A stretch of 64,000 nt of DNA from Bacillota bacterium (GCA_023443745.1 JAEZTB010000042.1:558001-622000), one strand, 5' to 3'. Shown: positions 50,301 through 57,909, numbered from the stretch's first letter. The notes: generated by a model not told the origin, from the letters alone. A program made the numbers and translations.

Positions 50301-52118
50301 CTTTCCGTCAGCAAATCCGTCTTGAACGAGAGTATTCTTGGGCCACCTTCCGGAAACAAAGTAAGTAGATGCGTTCCCGTCGATTGCATTTGAAGGGGGC
50401 AGACCCGGGTAGTATCCACCTTTTACGGCGGTAGCATTTATTGGAGTAATATTGGGATTCATTTCAAAAAATTCAATTTCTGAAAGCTGAACATGGTGTT
50501 CACCTGGTCCGTAAGAGCCAAAGTTGCTTTTTTCCACTCTTATTCTGATTGCATTGGTCACAAAGGTTGAAAGGAATTTTTGTGTACCTATCACAACCGG
50601 ACCGGCTGAATCCACCTTGGCAAGCTCAACCCACTTGGATTCCCCGTCATTCCAGCCTTCAACAACAACATAAGGTACGATGAGGTTGGTAAACTTAATA
50701 GCCGAGAAGGTCCTAGCCGAGTTAAATTCATAGGTAAGTGTAGCCTTACCGCCCGATGTGGGGCCGCTCCACCAGTAATCTGCGGTATTTCCATTTGTAA
50801 GTATGGCAAGGGATTGACCGGCTGTATTTTCCGGACAAGTGACAGATTTAATCTGACCCGGGTTCAGCTTTGAGGGCAGAATCGGAGCGAGGATGTTTTC
50901 ACCAAAAAATTTGATTTCGCCGCCCTGTGCCTGTTCCCAAGCACCTTTGCCTACAACAAGCTTAATCCTGTCAGCAAACACATAATTGGCAAAGTCTATT
51001 TCATGGCCATAAGTGCCTGACGACTCATCAAGACTGTATGCATCTCCGGCTGAGGACCCGATCTCTATCCAATCGCCTGCAACATAGTCGTAAGCAAAAG
51101 CGGTTATAGGTGTAGTATACATATTGAAGGTTCTGATCTTTTTTAAGTTGACCGCCTTCGCAAATGTAAACTCAAGACTGGACGTTGCAGCCCCTTGCTT
51201 AGCAATCCAATATGTATTATAATCGCCGTCAATAAGGTTTGAAGCAGGATTGCTCGACGGGCCGGGATCATCACCGAAATCTCCATCGGATATAACAGAT
51301 TGGACAGTGAGAGGGTCGGATTTTAGCTGTGTGTCAACCACTTTTGATATTTCAACACCGCTATAGACATCCATACCGTATGCGCGTAAAACGGTAAGCT
51401 CCTTAAAGCCGTCATTGTTTACATCGGCTGCGGCAAGGCCGGGTGAAAACGCCGCAATACCACCTTCATTTTCAGACCTTGAGTCTATGATGCGATTTGC
51501 CAGCTTACATCTAAAGGTCCCGTTATCATTTATAAACTTATAAACAGACAGATATGAATGCTTGTAAATGTAAATAACCGCTTCGTAATTACCGTCCTTA
51601 TCCAGGTCGTCAAGTACAAAGCGACCTTTGGAGAGATTGTCGCTGAACTCTTCAACATGAAGTACTGCACCGGTATCAGCTCGAAGAATGATCATCTTCT
51701 TTTCGCCCCAGACAAGAGCTTCCAGGATACCATCATTGTTGAGGTCTTTAACAGTAAATACTTCAGTTGCCTGCATGACTTCCGTCATCCAAAGCTGTGT
51801 GCCGTTGCTATCGACAGCTGTAACACGAGAGGAGTCCGTCATCAGGATTTCCTGTTGGCCATCACCATTGATGTCGGCGTAATAGGGGGAAGTGTCGACT
51901 TTACCTGTTACAAACAAAGATGCTGCTTCACGCGGGTCCACAATATCACCAGGAGTTTCCTGATGACCTTGCAGGGTGGCAGTGTTTCGCCATAGGGGCC
52001 AGGAGCCCGTTGCCCCCGTCTCCGTAGTCTGTACTGCTGCAGAAGATAGGGATGGCATCGCCATCGTAGCAGCTAGAGCAATAGCCTGAATAATACTGAC
52101 CATTTTTCTTTTCAGCAT
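47322..52118 (-). CDS. Giant secreted FG-GAP/VCBS-repeat protein with discoidin-like and FIMAH domains
   Basis: 1598 residues. Signal peptide (basic MLKRKM, then IIQAIALAATMAMPSLSSAA). Many short Ca-binding repeats of FG-GAP/VCBS type with D-x-N/D-x-D-G cores (DINGDGQQE, DLNNDGILE, DVNNDGFKE, DIDGDGVQE, DVNADGIDE and others) line both halves, suggesting one or two beta-propellers. Three discoidin/F5-8C-like sandwiches lie at roughly 290-410, 420-560 and 565-700 (ASNLIDGDYNTYW, PPSNAIDGNASTYF). The last ~75 residues match the FIMAH domain (LVSQLTNSIKQAQHQLDKG, MEDFIKHLNNQG). No LPxTG or SLH anchor. Likely a cell-surface or extracellular carbohydrate-binding protein supplying substrate for the importer locus. 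Base use matches neighbours. Confidence 0.9.
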   Translation of the reverse strand: MLKRKMVSIIQAIALAATMAMPSLSSAAVQTTETGATGSWPLWRNTATLQGHQETPGDIVDPREAASLFVTGKVDTSPYYADINGDGQQEILMTDSSRVTAVDSNGTQLWMTEVMQATEVFTVKDLNNDGILEALVWGEKKMIILRADTGAVLHVEEFSDNLSKGRFVLDDLDKDGNYEAVIYIYKHSYLSVYKFINDNGTFRCKLANRIIDSRSENEGGIAAFSPGLAAADVNNDGFKELTVLRAYGMDVYSGVEISKVVDTQLKSDPLTVQSVISDGDFGDDPGPSSNPASNLIDGDYNTYWIAKQGAATSSLEFTFAKAVNLKKIRTFNMYTTPITAFAYDYVAGDWIEIGSSAGDAYSLDESSGTYGHEIDFANYVFADRIKLVVGKGAWEQAQGGEIKFFGENILAPILPSKLNPGQIKSVTCPENTAGQSLAILTNGNTADYWWSGPTSGGKATLTYEFNSARTFSAIKFTNLIVPYVVVEGWNDGESKWVELAKVDSAGPVVIGTQKFLSTFVTNAIRIRVEKSNFGSYGPGEHHVQLSEIEFFEMNPNITPINATAVKGGYYPGLPPSNAIDGNASTYFVSGRWPKNTLVQDGFADGKFYSELEIELPAASVIGKIITNQFYNKLTLYTSNDNGVTWDEYATAPYAGAAISGFDFSANPLVVPSNNKVRLRFSEGPYTDGGYDVHDTTHGTGSPAPATPGRVAVSVQGAEITFLKPFSAGMTKIAPIDSVDFTPHLADNGRNYGHMVVKDIDGDGVQEIVALNDGVSYHISVYENNGSGDFSLFGDQYFGYSGKTNPDDGAAGRFAGGKIPYLKVTKNSVVDVNADGIDEIVYGAYTYAPGATNGNWKVYVADTKNYDSASWKFNDIAVLDGYYLKDIAFILPDSTKPVFVMSRENTVTPAGTNPLELFTFENGAFLKLTELTGASYVSKSIQTSVNISAVSGAGDSEMYTPDVNDDGQNEMILYRNGNYEFLKFANDGSYSVVASIASALGSPTGIFTNANVKYATTASGGIMHLVTLSGQDLWTRTSGGELSIAPTVGDIDGDNYNEMVFSIGGSIHAYVMENGQMESMFTIPGYGKTTAGSGASVVPLVDMNGDGKLDIVSQTIRDTYKVFQVHNGSGSMMWEYALVNDTEGHSLGVFTVQDYIVGDVTGDQVPDIIVSVATTYPNGRTLIIDGSTHDLVYASPLTVKIGKGSGNSWDRSTLPNPGSYSLADIDKDGINEIYFVALEGYMRIKREANGAFSLNTFYPQIDATNCYIYYATPIIADLDNDGISEHILGGGFNSFSVYKGDLITAPIVWPVPNAQWHVLMPPTGYNSDGTVKNRGDNDLNGGRRLQGIADVDGDGKMEIGLQYSTGIEGEEYAGFMYCYEGEGTAWTDSAPDQAARAGAYAFDNVKQAVKWKFDMRAEFGGQNVIAVDIVTNDIDGDGKAEFIVTTNTGYLVVFNGEDNPADGRVLWSMRIGGGTKLSIPVVADVDNDGFTEIIVAAGDGALHFVDGQDRGSLLGSTSQLLNKFVETGDLSGPLVSQLTNSIKQAQHQLDKGSKEQAVKHMEDFIKHLNNQGMDKNITSDCRDALNRSAESLIESWLKG

Positions 52119-52149
52119 GTCTTTTCACTCCTTGTTATTTATTTTAGTT

Positions 52150-52241
52150 GTGCGTTGCCTGCGCAACGGTACAATATACCTCGACCTGTTAATAGAGTGC
52201 GATGCCTGCGGTAGCGCACAACAAGCCTCGACCCAGAATAG
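52150..52241 (+). repeat. Two tandem copies of a 45-base repeat (copies 1 and 2)
   Basis: Copy 1 from 52150 and copy 2 from 52197 share GTGCG, TGCCTGCG and CCTCGACC; 28 of 37 aligned positions agree. Each can fold into a small hairpin around the CCTGC loop (copy 1: CGTTGC/GCAACG; copy 2: GTGCG/CGCAC), with some base changes on both sides of the stem. A third copy lies at 39586-39629 on the other strand. Confidence 0.75.
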
Positions 52242-52379
52242 ACAAGTGGGGAAATGACATAGGTTATTAATTTGAGAAGTTGCTGAATATTAGTATTTGA
52301 AATCATTCCGAGCAAGCATTGATAATACTTGCTCCATAGCTTCATGTTATTTGATATTTGATATTGGACATCTTATATC

Positions 52380-52409
52380 ATAATATCACACACAAAATAA
52401 ATGAGTCAA
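52380..52409 (-). promoter_or_regulatory. Sigma-A-like promoter for the giant secreted protein
   Basis: Minus strand TTGACT (52404-52409), 18-base spacer, TATTAT (52380-52385). Confidence 0.6.
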
Positions 52410-52419
52410 TATTGATATG

Positions 52420-52437
52420 ATAGTACTTATGTACTAT
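52420..52437. promoter_or_regulatory. Palindrome, candidate GntR operator
   Basis: ATAGTACTTATGTACTAT, 7-base arms, just upstream of the -35 box of the giant-protein promoter. It shares TTATGTAC with the site at 53233-53242 in front of the adjacent GntR gene, so one regulator could bind both. Confidence 0.45.
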
Positions 52438-52545
52438 TTATTGAGGAGAGCTTGAAAGATCACTTTTTGGGGAATAAAAATGGCAGCCTATGAAATATCA
52501 AGTACTGAAAGCAAGACTTGTTTTCATATGACTGCCATATAAATA

Positions 52546-53223
52546 TTATGCCAGATAATCGATTGAGTCATTAATGTGAAGTGTCATAAGCGATTTTGCG
52601 AGCTCTTTTTCCTTACGCCCGATTGCTTCCAGCATCTGCTTATGCCTGCTAATGGAGCGCTCGGATGCATTAGGCACAACCATATCGCGCTTCATCTGTT
52701 CTCTTAACATGTCCTGCAGAGTATTGAGCATCTGGAACAAAACACGGTTTTTACTTGCTTTTGCAATTAGCAAATGGAAACTGATATCCAGTTCGTTATA
52801 TTCCTCGAAATCTTTATTTTCTAAGGCTTTCTCCATTTTTTCAGCGATTTGTTTCATTTCATTCAGTTTTTCCTCATCTATTCTGTCAATACACAGGGAA
52901 ATGGACTGAACTTCAAGAGGAAGCCTCGCCTCGCAAATCTCGCGGATATCGATGTTGCTCATGACAAGCACCGGTAAAAGCGGTTTCATAAAAGATTCAG
53001 GCGTAACCTCATTTACAAAGGAGCCTATGCCATGCTTTATAGTAATAAGCCCCATTGAATCAAGCTTTTTCATAGCCTCTCTCACTGTAAACCGGCTTAC
53101 CTCATACTTTTTTGCCAGTTCATATTCACCCGCTATTTTATCGCCGGGTTTCAGCACGCCAGCAATGATATCCTTGGATAAACCGTCAAATATAATATCA
53201 CATAAATTACTTCTGCTTTTCAT
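52546..53223 (-). CDS. FadR/FCD-type GntR transcriptional regulator
   Basis: 225 residues from the ATG at 53223, which has AGGAGG upstream; a longer frame from 53265 runs over the candidate operator. GntR helix-turn-helix at about 10-75 (AGVLKPGDKIAGEYELAKKYEVSRFTVREAMKKL pattern, in the expected order) and an FCD-type helical ligand-binding domain (LEVQSISLCIDRIDEEKL, DISFHLLIAKASKNRVL, SISRHKQMLEAI). FCD regulators sense sugar acids or small carboxylates. It lies after the nagB-nagA-gdhA genes and before the giant secreted protein, has its own promoter, and may control both sides through TATGTAC-type sites. Confidence 0.88.
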   Translation of the reverse strand: MKSRSNLCDIIFDGLSKDIIAGVLKPGDKIAGEYELAKKYEVSRFTVREAMKKLDSMGLITIKHGIGSFVNEVTPESFMKPLLPVLVMSNIDIREICEARLPLEVQSISLCIDRIDEEKLNEMKQIAEKMEKALENKDFEEYNELDISFHLLIAKASKNRVLFQMLNTLQDMLREQMKRDMVVPNASERSISRHKQMLEAIGRKEKELAKSLMTLHINDSIDYLA

Positions 53224-53232
53224 TTGGCCTCC

Positions 53233-53242
53233 TATGTACATA
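53233..53242. promoter_or_regulatory. Palindrome TATGTACATA in front of the GntR gene
   Basis: Perfect 10-base palindrome touching the ribosome site of the GntR gene (start 53223), consistent with autoregulation; shares TTATGTAC with the site at 52420-52437. Confidence 0.45.
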
Positions 53243-53305
53243 ACAAAGTGAAAAAAACGAAACATGGCCTAACTGATGAATATCCAACATCTAATGCCAC
53301 ATTTT

Positions 53306-53334
53306 ATTATACTTTTTTTATGTATAGATGGCAA
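53306..53334 (-). promoter_or_regulatory. Sigma-A promoter for the GntR gene
   Basis: Minus strand TTGCCA (53329-53334), 17-base spacer, TATAAT (53306-53311), in the gap after gdhA. The regulator can therefore be made independently of the nag operon. Confidence 0.7.
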
Positions 53335-53345
53335 GATATATAATT

Positions 53346-54605
53346 TCACGGGAATACGCCACGGATTTTTTTAGCCTTCACAATTCTATCAATCGCTACC
53401 ATGTACGCACCCATTCTTAATGTGGTGTTTTTCTCAGTTGTTTTATCCCAGACCTCGTTAAAAGCCCGAATCATAATTTTTTCAAGGATTCGGTTAACTT
53501 CATCCTCATCCCACATCAGTGATTGAATGTTCTGAACCCATTCAAAGTATGATACAACTACACCGCCTGCATTGGCCAGAATATCAGGAACCACCTTTTT
53601 TCCGTTCTTCTCCAGGATTTTGTCCGCCTCTACCGTACTCGGGCCGTTTGCACCTTCAACAATAAACCGCGCCTTAATGTTTGGGGCAATCTCCTTGGTA
53701 ATCTGATTTTCAAGTGCGGCAGGAATCAGAACATCGGCATCACAGGTCAGAAGTTCATCGTTAGTGATGTGCGATACTCCTGGTGCTTTATAGTCCTTAA
53801 TAAGATTTCCGTTTTGTGAAAGGAATTTCAAGATTTCCTCCACATGAAGGCCGTCCTTGCTGTATAATCCTCCCGAAACATCGCTTACAGCTACAACTTT
53901 ACAGCCTTCATTATTAAGAAGCCGTGCAGCCGTACCTCCTACATTGCCCATGCCCTGTACAGCCACTCTTGTTCCAATCATTGGAATTCCCATGCGATGA
54001 AGGATTTCGCGTGTCACAAACATGACTCCCCGGCCGGTGGCTTCCTTTCTCCCAAGTGAACCCCCTATATCTACAGGCTTACCGGTTACCACACCGGGGA
54101 CTGTATATCCCTTGAACATACTGTATGTATCCATAATCCAGCCCATTATTTCTGCATTGGTTCCAACATCCGGAGCCGGAATATCCCTTTCCGGTCCGAT
54201 TAAGGGAAGAATCATGGCAGTGTACCTTCGGGTCAAATTCTTTAATTCATTCCTTGAAAGCTCTCTCGGATTGACCTTGACAGCACCTTTACCTCCGCCA
54301 TATGGAATATTGACTACTGCGCATTTGAAAGACATCCAGGCCGACAGAGCTTTTACCTCATCCATATCAACATCCTGATGGTAACGGATTCCACCTTTGT
54401 ATGGTCCCCTGCAGCTTGAGTGCTGTACTCGGTAACCTTCAAAAACCCGGGTTGAGCCATCGTCCATCTCTACTGGTATGGCTACTTTCAATTCACGCTC
54501 CGGATATTTCAATATGACGTAATCATTTTCCTCTAATCCTAACATATTGGCCGCTTTGTCCAAAACCTCAAGCATGTTTTCATATGGATTATATTTTTCT
54601 GCCAT
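53346..54605 (-). CDS. gdhA: Glutamate dehydrogenase (Glu/Leu/Phe/Val dehydrogenase family)
   Basis: 419 residues from the ATG at 54605, with AGGAGG upstream; the longer frame to 54644 lacks a ribosome site. Family motifs: KGGIRYHQDVDMDEVKALS, catalytic-Lys loop VNIPYGGGKGAV, DIPAPDVGTNAEIMGW, NAD(P) fold AVQGMGNVGG, and ANAGGVVVSYFEW. It interconverts 2-oxoglutarate plus ammonia and glutamate in the cytoplasm; length and motifs fit the hexameric class II glutamate enzyme rather than leucine dehydrogenase. It follows nagA by 52 bases, so ammonia released by nagB could be captured here, which is a sensible pairing for growth on amino sugars. Confidence 0.9.
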   Translation of the reverse strand: MAEKYNPYENMLEVLDKAANMLGLEENDYVILKYPERELKVAIPVEMDDGSTRVFEGYRVQHSSCRGPYKGGIRYHQDVDMDEVKALSAWMSFKCAVVNIPYGGGKGAVKVNPRELSRNELKNLTRRYTAMILPLIGPERDIPAPDVGTNAEIMGWIMDTYSMFKGYTVPGVVTGKPVDIGGSLGRKEATGRGVMFVTREILHRMGIPMIGTRVAVQGMGNVGGTAARLLNNEGCKVVAVSDVSGGLYSKDGLHVEEILKFLSQNGNLIKDYKAPGVSHITNDELLTCDADVLIPAALENQITKEIAPNIKARFIVEGANGPSTVEADKILEKNGKKVVPDILANAGGVVVSYFEWVQNIQSLMWDEDEVNRILEKIMIRAFNEVWDKTTEKNTTLRMGAYMVAIDRIVKAKKIRGVFP

Positions 54606-54657
54606 TTTTGTTCCTCCTAACATCCGGGTAAATAAGCCCATCATATAATTTTATGGA

Positions 54658-55845
54658 TCATTCAGGTTTTTCGTAAACTGTCCGCCCTCCGACAATAGTC
54701 CGTCGGATCTGAATGTTATCGTCAAAAAAGACAATGTCCGCATCCTTTCCGGAAGAAATGGAGCCCTTGCGCTGAGCAATCCCCAGGATAGAAGCCGGTG
54801 TGGAGGTCATCATTCTTATTGCATCCGTCAAAGGAGCCCCTGCAAGCTTTATCATATTTCTGACAAGGCGGTCGGCAGTAGCCGTACTGCCTGCAAAAGC
54901 AGATCTATCCGGCAGCTTGGCCACCCCATCCTCCACAAGTACCGCTTGACCACCTATAAGGCTTCCCAGAATGCTTTCGCCTTCAGGCATACCGGCTGCT
55001 CTCATTGAATCCGTCACCAATGCCGTACAGGAAGGCCCTTTTATCTTGTAAATCAACTTCAGAAGCTCTTGCGGCAGATGCACCCCATCGGCAATAATCT
55101 CAACCGTCATCTCGTCTATAAGGTACGCGCTTTCAATAACGCCTCCATACCTGAATGCATTAATTCTTCTGACCCCTGACATTGCAGAGTATAAGTGAGT
55201 AATATGGCTATATCCGTTTTCGAAGGCTTCCTCGACCTGTGATGATATGGCATCCGAATGTGCAATGGATGCAAGAATACCTCTTTCTTTTAGCTGCCTT
55301 CCGAACTCAAGTGCTCCGTCCAATTCGGGAGCCGCACTCCAACGAAGTATGTCATCCGTGCTGTTGAGCACTTGAAGATACTCCCGAGGGTCCGGGTTTT
55401 TGATATACCTGGGATCCTGTGCTCCTTTTTGTGCCATTGAGAAATACGGCCCCTCTAAGTGAAGCCCAAGAAGAAGCGCTCCGTTGTACTTTGTGTCCTT
55501 TGCTTGTTTGAAAACTTGAAGTGTATTTTTAAGTTCTTCCATGGTGCTGGTCAGTGTTGTGGCTACTAAGGCTGTGGTTCCGTACTCTGCATGCTTTGAA
55601 GCCGCTCCGGTAAATGCTTCCACTGTTCCGTCCATAAAATCGTGACCGCCGCCGCCATGGGTATGAATATCAATAAAGCCTGGAGAGACATATAGTCCTC
55701 CTGCGTCAATGATCATGCAGTTTTCGGAGGTACTGACATCCTCCCCTGCATGCTTGATAATACCATCTTCTATTATAACACATGCATTCTCCACCAAGCG
55801 ATAAGGAGTTACCAACCTTGCATGAATAATCTTTACTTGTTCCAC
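54658..55845 (-). CDS. nagA: N-acetylglucosamine-6-phosphate deacetylase
   Basis: 395 residues from a GTG at 55845 (protein begins MEQVKIIHARLVTPYR), six bases after GAGGTG. The open frame continues to 55974, but that would overlap nagB and has no ribosome site. Amidohydrolase metal motifs are present: HTHGGGGHDFMDG, GLHLEGPYFS, IAHSDA, THLYSAMSG and the catalytic Asp in LVTDSMRAAG. The enzyme turns N-acetylglucosamine-6-phosphate into glucosamine-6-phosphate and acetate. Second gene of the nagB-nagA-gdhA operon, 50 bases after nagB. Confidence 0.93.
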   Translation of the reverse strand: MEQVKIIHARLVTPYRLVENACVIIEDGIIKHAGEDVSTSENCMIIDAGGLYVSPGFIDIHTHGGGGHDFMDGTVEAFTGAASKHAEYGTTALVATTLTSTMEELKNTLQVFKQAKDTKYNGALLLGLHLEGPYFSMAQKGAQDPRYIKNPDPREYLQVLNSTDDILRWSAAPELDGALEFGRQLKERGILASIAHSDAISSQVEEAFENGYSHITHLYSAMSGVRRINAFRYGGVIESAYLIDEMTVEIIADGVHLPQELLKLIYKIKGPSCTALVTDSMRAAGMPEGESILGSLIGGQAVLVEDGVAKLPDRSAFAGSTATADRLVRNMIKLAGAPLTDAIRMMTSTPASILGIAQRKGSISSGKDADIVFFDDNIQIRRTIVGGRTVYEKPE

Positions 55846-55895
55846 AACTGTCACCTCACAGTTCCTAAGTTTAATCCAATAATAATGCATTACCC

Positions 55896-56663
55896 TTAAA
55901 GCAGGTGATAGGCACTGTCCATATCCGTAAACAATACTGCATTTTTGTGAGTTTTCAATATAGTTGCCGGACAACTGGTTCCAATTCGGTCCTTAGCTGT
56001 GTGATAAACCGCCTCAGTTTTTGTTCTCCCAGGTACCATGCCATAGATGTATCTGCCGGCTATCAAACCGGGTATGGTAACTGTAATGGCATGAGTAGGC
56101 ACAAGGTCAAAGCTCGCGAAGCATCCGTCATTAACCTGCTGCTGCCTGCATACCGCATCCAACTCCACTGTCTTCACCAAAAAGCGGTCCTGAAAATCTG
56201 CAACCGGAGGGTCATTAAAGGCCAAATGGCCATTTTCGCCTATGCCAAGACAAACTATGTCTGTAGGATGTTTCTTCAATAGCTCTGCGTAACGGGCACA
56301 CTCTTGTTGGGCATCTCCCGTGTTTCCTCGAATATAATGGACAGCTTTAAAGGGAACCTTTCCAAAAATCCGATCCCTGAGGAAATTGCCAAAACCCTGG
56401 GGAGCCTGAGCATCCAGTCCTATGTATTCATCCATGTGAAAGGCGTTAATTTTGTCCCACTCAATATCCTCCTTGAGCAGAGCTTCCAGAAACTCATTCT
56501 GGGAGGGCGCAGCTGCAAAGATGATATTTATTTCAGGCTTTTCCCTTAACAGTTCACGAATTTTGAAGGCTGCCTCAGCTGCTGCGTTTTCACCGAGAGA
56601 CTTTCTTGTAGAATAGACTTTGATTTTCAGATAATCTGCTGACAATTCCTTGATCAAGCACAT
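55896..56663 (-). CDS. nagB: Glucosamine-6-phosphate deaminase family protein
   Basis: 255 residues from the ATG at 56663 with GGAGG upstream; a longer frame reaching 56732 would include the promoter. Motifs: AAAPSQNEFLEAL, catalytic-type Asp78 in HMDEYIGL, and GIGENGHLAFNDPP with His146. In E. coli NagB the last motif reads D-G-H ... N-E; here it is N-G-H (Asn144) and N-D (Asp151), the form of a separate Firmicute subgroup, so the exact substrate may differ from glucosamine-6-phosphate. The nagA partner immediately downstream still makes deamination and isomerisation to fructose-6-phosphate the best reading. Promoter and palindromic operator lie just upstream. Confidence 0.87.
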   Translation of the reverse strand: MCLIKELSADYLKIKVYSTRKSLGENAAAEAAFKIRELLREKPEINIIFAAAPSQNEFLEALLKEDIEWDKINAFHMDEYIGLDAQAPQGFGNFLRDRIFGKVPFKAVHYIRGNTGDAQQECARYAELLKKHPTDIVCLGIGENGHLAFNDPPVADFQDRFLVKTVELDAVCRQQQVNDGCFASFDLVPTHAITVTIPGLIAGRYIYGMVPGRTKTEAVYHTAKDRIGTSCPATILKTHKNAVLFTDMDSAYHLL

Positions 56664-56714
56664 ATTTGTTTCCTCCGATAAATTTCTTTTGCCTTCATGT
56701 AATCTTCTCTTTAA

Positions 56715-56732
56715 TTGTATGATATCAGACAA
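56715..56732. promoter_or_regulatory. Palindromic operator over the nag promoter -10 box
   Basis: On the minus strand TTGTCTGATATCATACAA, an 18-base dyad with one mismatched pair, covering the TATCAT box. The T-G-T...A-C-A ends suit FCD-type GntR regulators such as the one encoded three genes downstream. Confidence 0.55.
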
Positions 56733-56748
56733 CTTTATTTTGTGTCAA
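56719..56748 (-). promoter_or_regulatory. Sigma-A promoter of the nag-gdh operon
   Basis: Minus strand TTGACA (56743-56748), 18-base spacer, TATCAT (56719-56724), about 50 bases upstream of the nagB ATG. Confidence 0.75.
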
Positions 56749-56923
56749 GCCATTCATCAATATACTGTTCAATGTCCTCAATATTCAAATATATGGATAT
56801 AACTGAACAAACATTCCAATTACCCCGAGACTTGTCTACTGCTTCACACAATTCTTCTGGGCAAGCACATTAAGACTGAACACCCAATATATTATTTATA
56901 GGATGGTTTTCAGGAGAAAAAAA

Positions 56924-57256
56924 ATGGCTTATCGCATCACCATTGACACAGATAGGCGCATCTTGACACTTTATAAAGATGAGATAGTCTACAGAATCTA
57001 TCCTGTAGCCATAGGAAAGCCGTCAACACCAACACCGAAGGGAACCTTCAAGATCGTTAACCGGGTTATAAATCCGGGCGGGCCCTTCGGTGTGCGATGG
57101 TTAGGACTAAATAAGCCCCACATCGGTATTCACGGCACAAATAATCCTTCCTCCATCGGCAAGAATGTAACCAATGGCTGTATAAGATTATATAACAAGG
57201 ACATTTTAGAATTGAGCAAGACTGTACCCATTGGTACTGAGGTCACGATTATTTAA
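56924..57256 (+). CDS. Small L,D-transpeptidase (YkuD domain only)
   Basis: 110 residues from the ATG at 56924 with AGGAG upstream. It is a bare YkuD catalytic domain with His70 in GIHGTN and the nucleophile Cys86 in NVTNGCIRLYN, preceded by TPTPKGTFKIVNRVINPGG. It lacks the signal peptide and LysM domain that most secreted YkuD proteins carry, so either it leaves the cell by another route or it acts on a cytoplasmic substrate. Such enzymes make L,D-crosslinks or cleave or exchange peptide stems in peptidoglycan. Twenty bases from the end of the lipoprotein gene on the other strand. Confidence 0.9.
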   Translation: MAYRITIDTDRRILTLYKDEIVYRIYPVAIGKPSTPTPKGTFKIVNRVINPGGPFGVRWLGLNKPHIGIHGTNNPSSIGKNVTNGCIRLYNKDILELSKTVPIGTEVTII

Positions 57257-57275
57257 GTTTAATATTTGACTTGCT

Positions 57276-57734
57276 TTACTCTGTCTTTTTAAACACGAAG
57301 AAAGTTCCAAGGCTGTTGGCCAGCAAGGTCTCGTCGTTCACCACATAAAAGACAATGCCGTCATTGTAGGATGGATCATTTACAACAGATACCTGAGAAA
57401 TGCTGCTTCCCTTAATTCCAAGACTGTCAAAGCTCGTTCCGATCATTGCTTCAAAACTATCTTTAGGAATATCAATGGTTATATATTCAGGATCAGAAAC
57501 AGTTTGCCCCAATGAATCTATTTGGTCACCAAAGCATGTTGCCTCTTCTGCGGAAAAGGTCAGGCTTACATTCATAATGGTCTCTAAATTCTCTTCGCTA
57601 AAATTTCCCATTGGCGCATCCGGCAGCAAGCCATCTATTGACCACACACCATAATAGGAGGGTTCAGATCCGGAACAGCCTATTAATCCAATTCCAAGCA
57701 GCATACACAAAACCAAAGCCATTACATTCTTCAT
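57276..57734 (-). CDS. Small lipoprotein of unknown function
   Basis: 152 residues. Lipoprotein signal MKNVMALVLCMLLGIGLIGC with lipobox L-I-G-C. The mature part is acidic with YYGVWSIDGLLPDAPMGNF near the start, a pattern seen in small extracytoplasmic beta-barrel lipoproteins (it recalls lipocalin-like stress proteins), and GTFFVFKKTE at the end. I do not recognise the family. AAAGGA upstream of the ATG. Divergent from the secreted protein at 57910 and convergent with the YkuD gene. Confidence 0.8.
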   Translation of the reverse strand: MKNVMALVLCMLLGIGLIGCSGSEPSYYGVWSIDGLLPDAPMGNFSEENLETIMNVSLTFSAEEATCFGDQIDSLGQTVSDPEYITIDIPKDSFEAMIGTSFDSLGIKGSSISQVSVVNDPSYNDGIVFYVVNDETLLANSLGTFFVFKKTE

Positions 57735-57801
57735 ATGATCTTCCTTTCATTTACGATAGATTTTTATTTGCCACAATCGTACTACAGAAATTTGCTCGTT
57801 T

Positions 57802-57824
57802 AAAATCACCCACTGGGTGATTTT
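57802..57824. repeat. Perfect palindromic hairpin, copy 1 of a repeated element
   Basis: Arms AAAATCACCC and GGGTGATTTT with a three-base centre, in the gap between the divergent lipoprotein and secreted-protein genes. The same arms recur at 62857-62877. It could be an operator or a short hairpin. Confidence 0.75.
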
Positions 57825-57909
57825 CACGCTGGCGCTATTTTTATACAATTCAAATGATGATTCATAGGAGGATCGTTGTTTCATGTAAAGCGGTAAGGAG
57901 GCTTTCGAT

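Larger units (their letters stand above)
52119..52545. other. 427-base leader/intergenic region upstream of the giant protein gene
   Basis: No gene seen. From the gene outward it holds two tandem copies of a 45-base repeat (52150-52241), a stretch of overlapping ATTTGATAT-like words (52340-52370), a promoter (52380-52409), and a palindrome (52420-52437). The leader from the promoter is about 260 bases, long enough for RNA-level control. Confidence 0.7.

Noticed and set aside
55846..55974. Longer N-terminus for nagA.
   Set aside because: Would overlap nagB; the GTG at 55845 has GAGGTG upstream and gives the normal family start.
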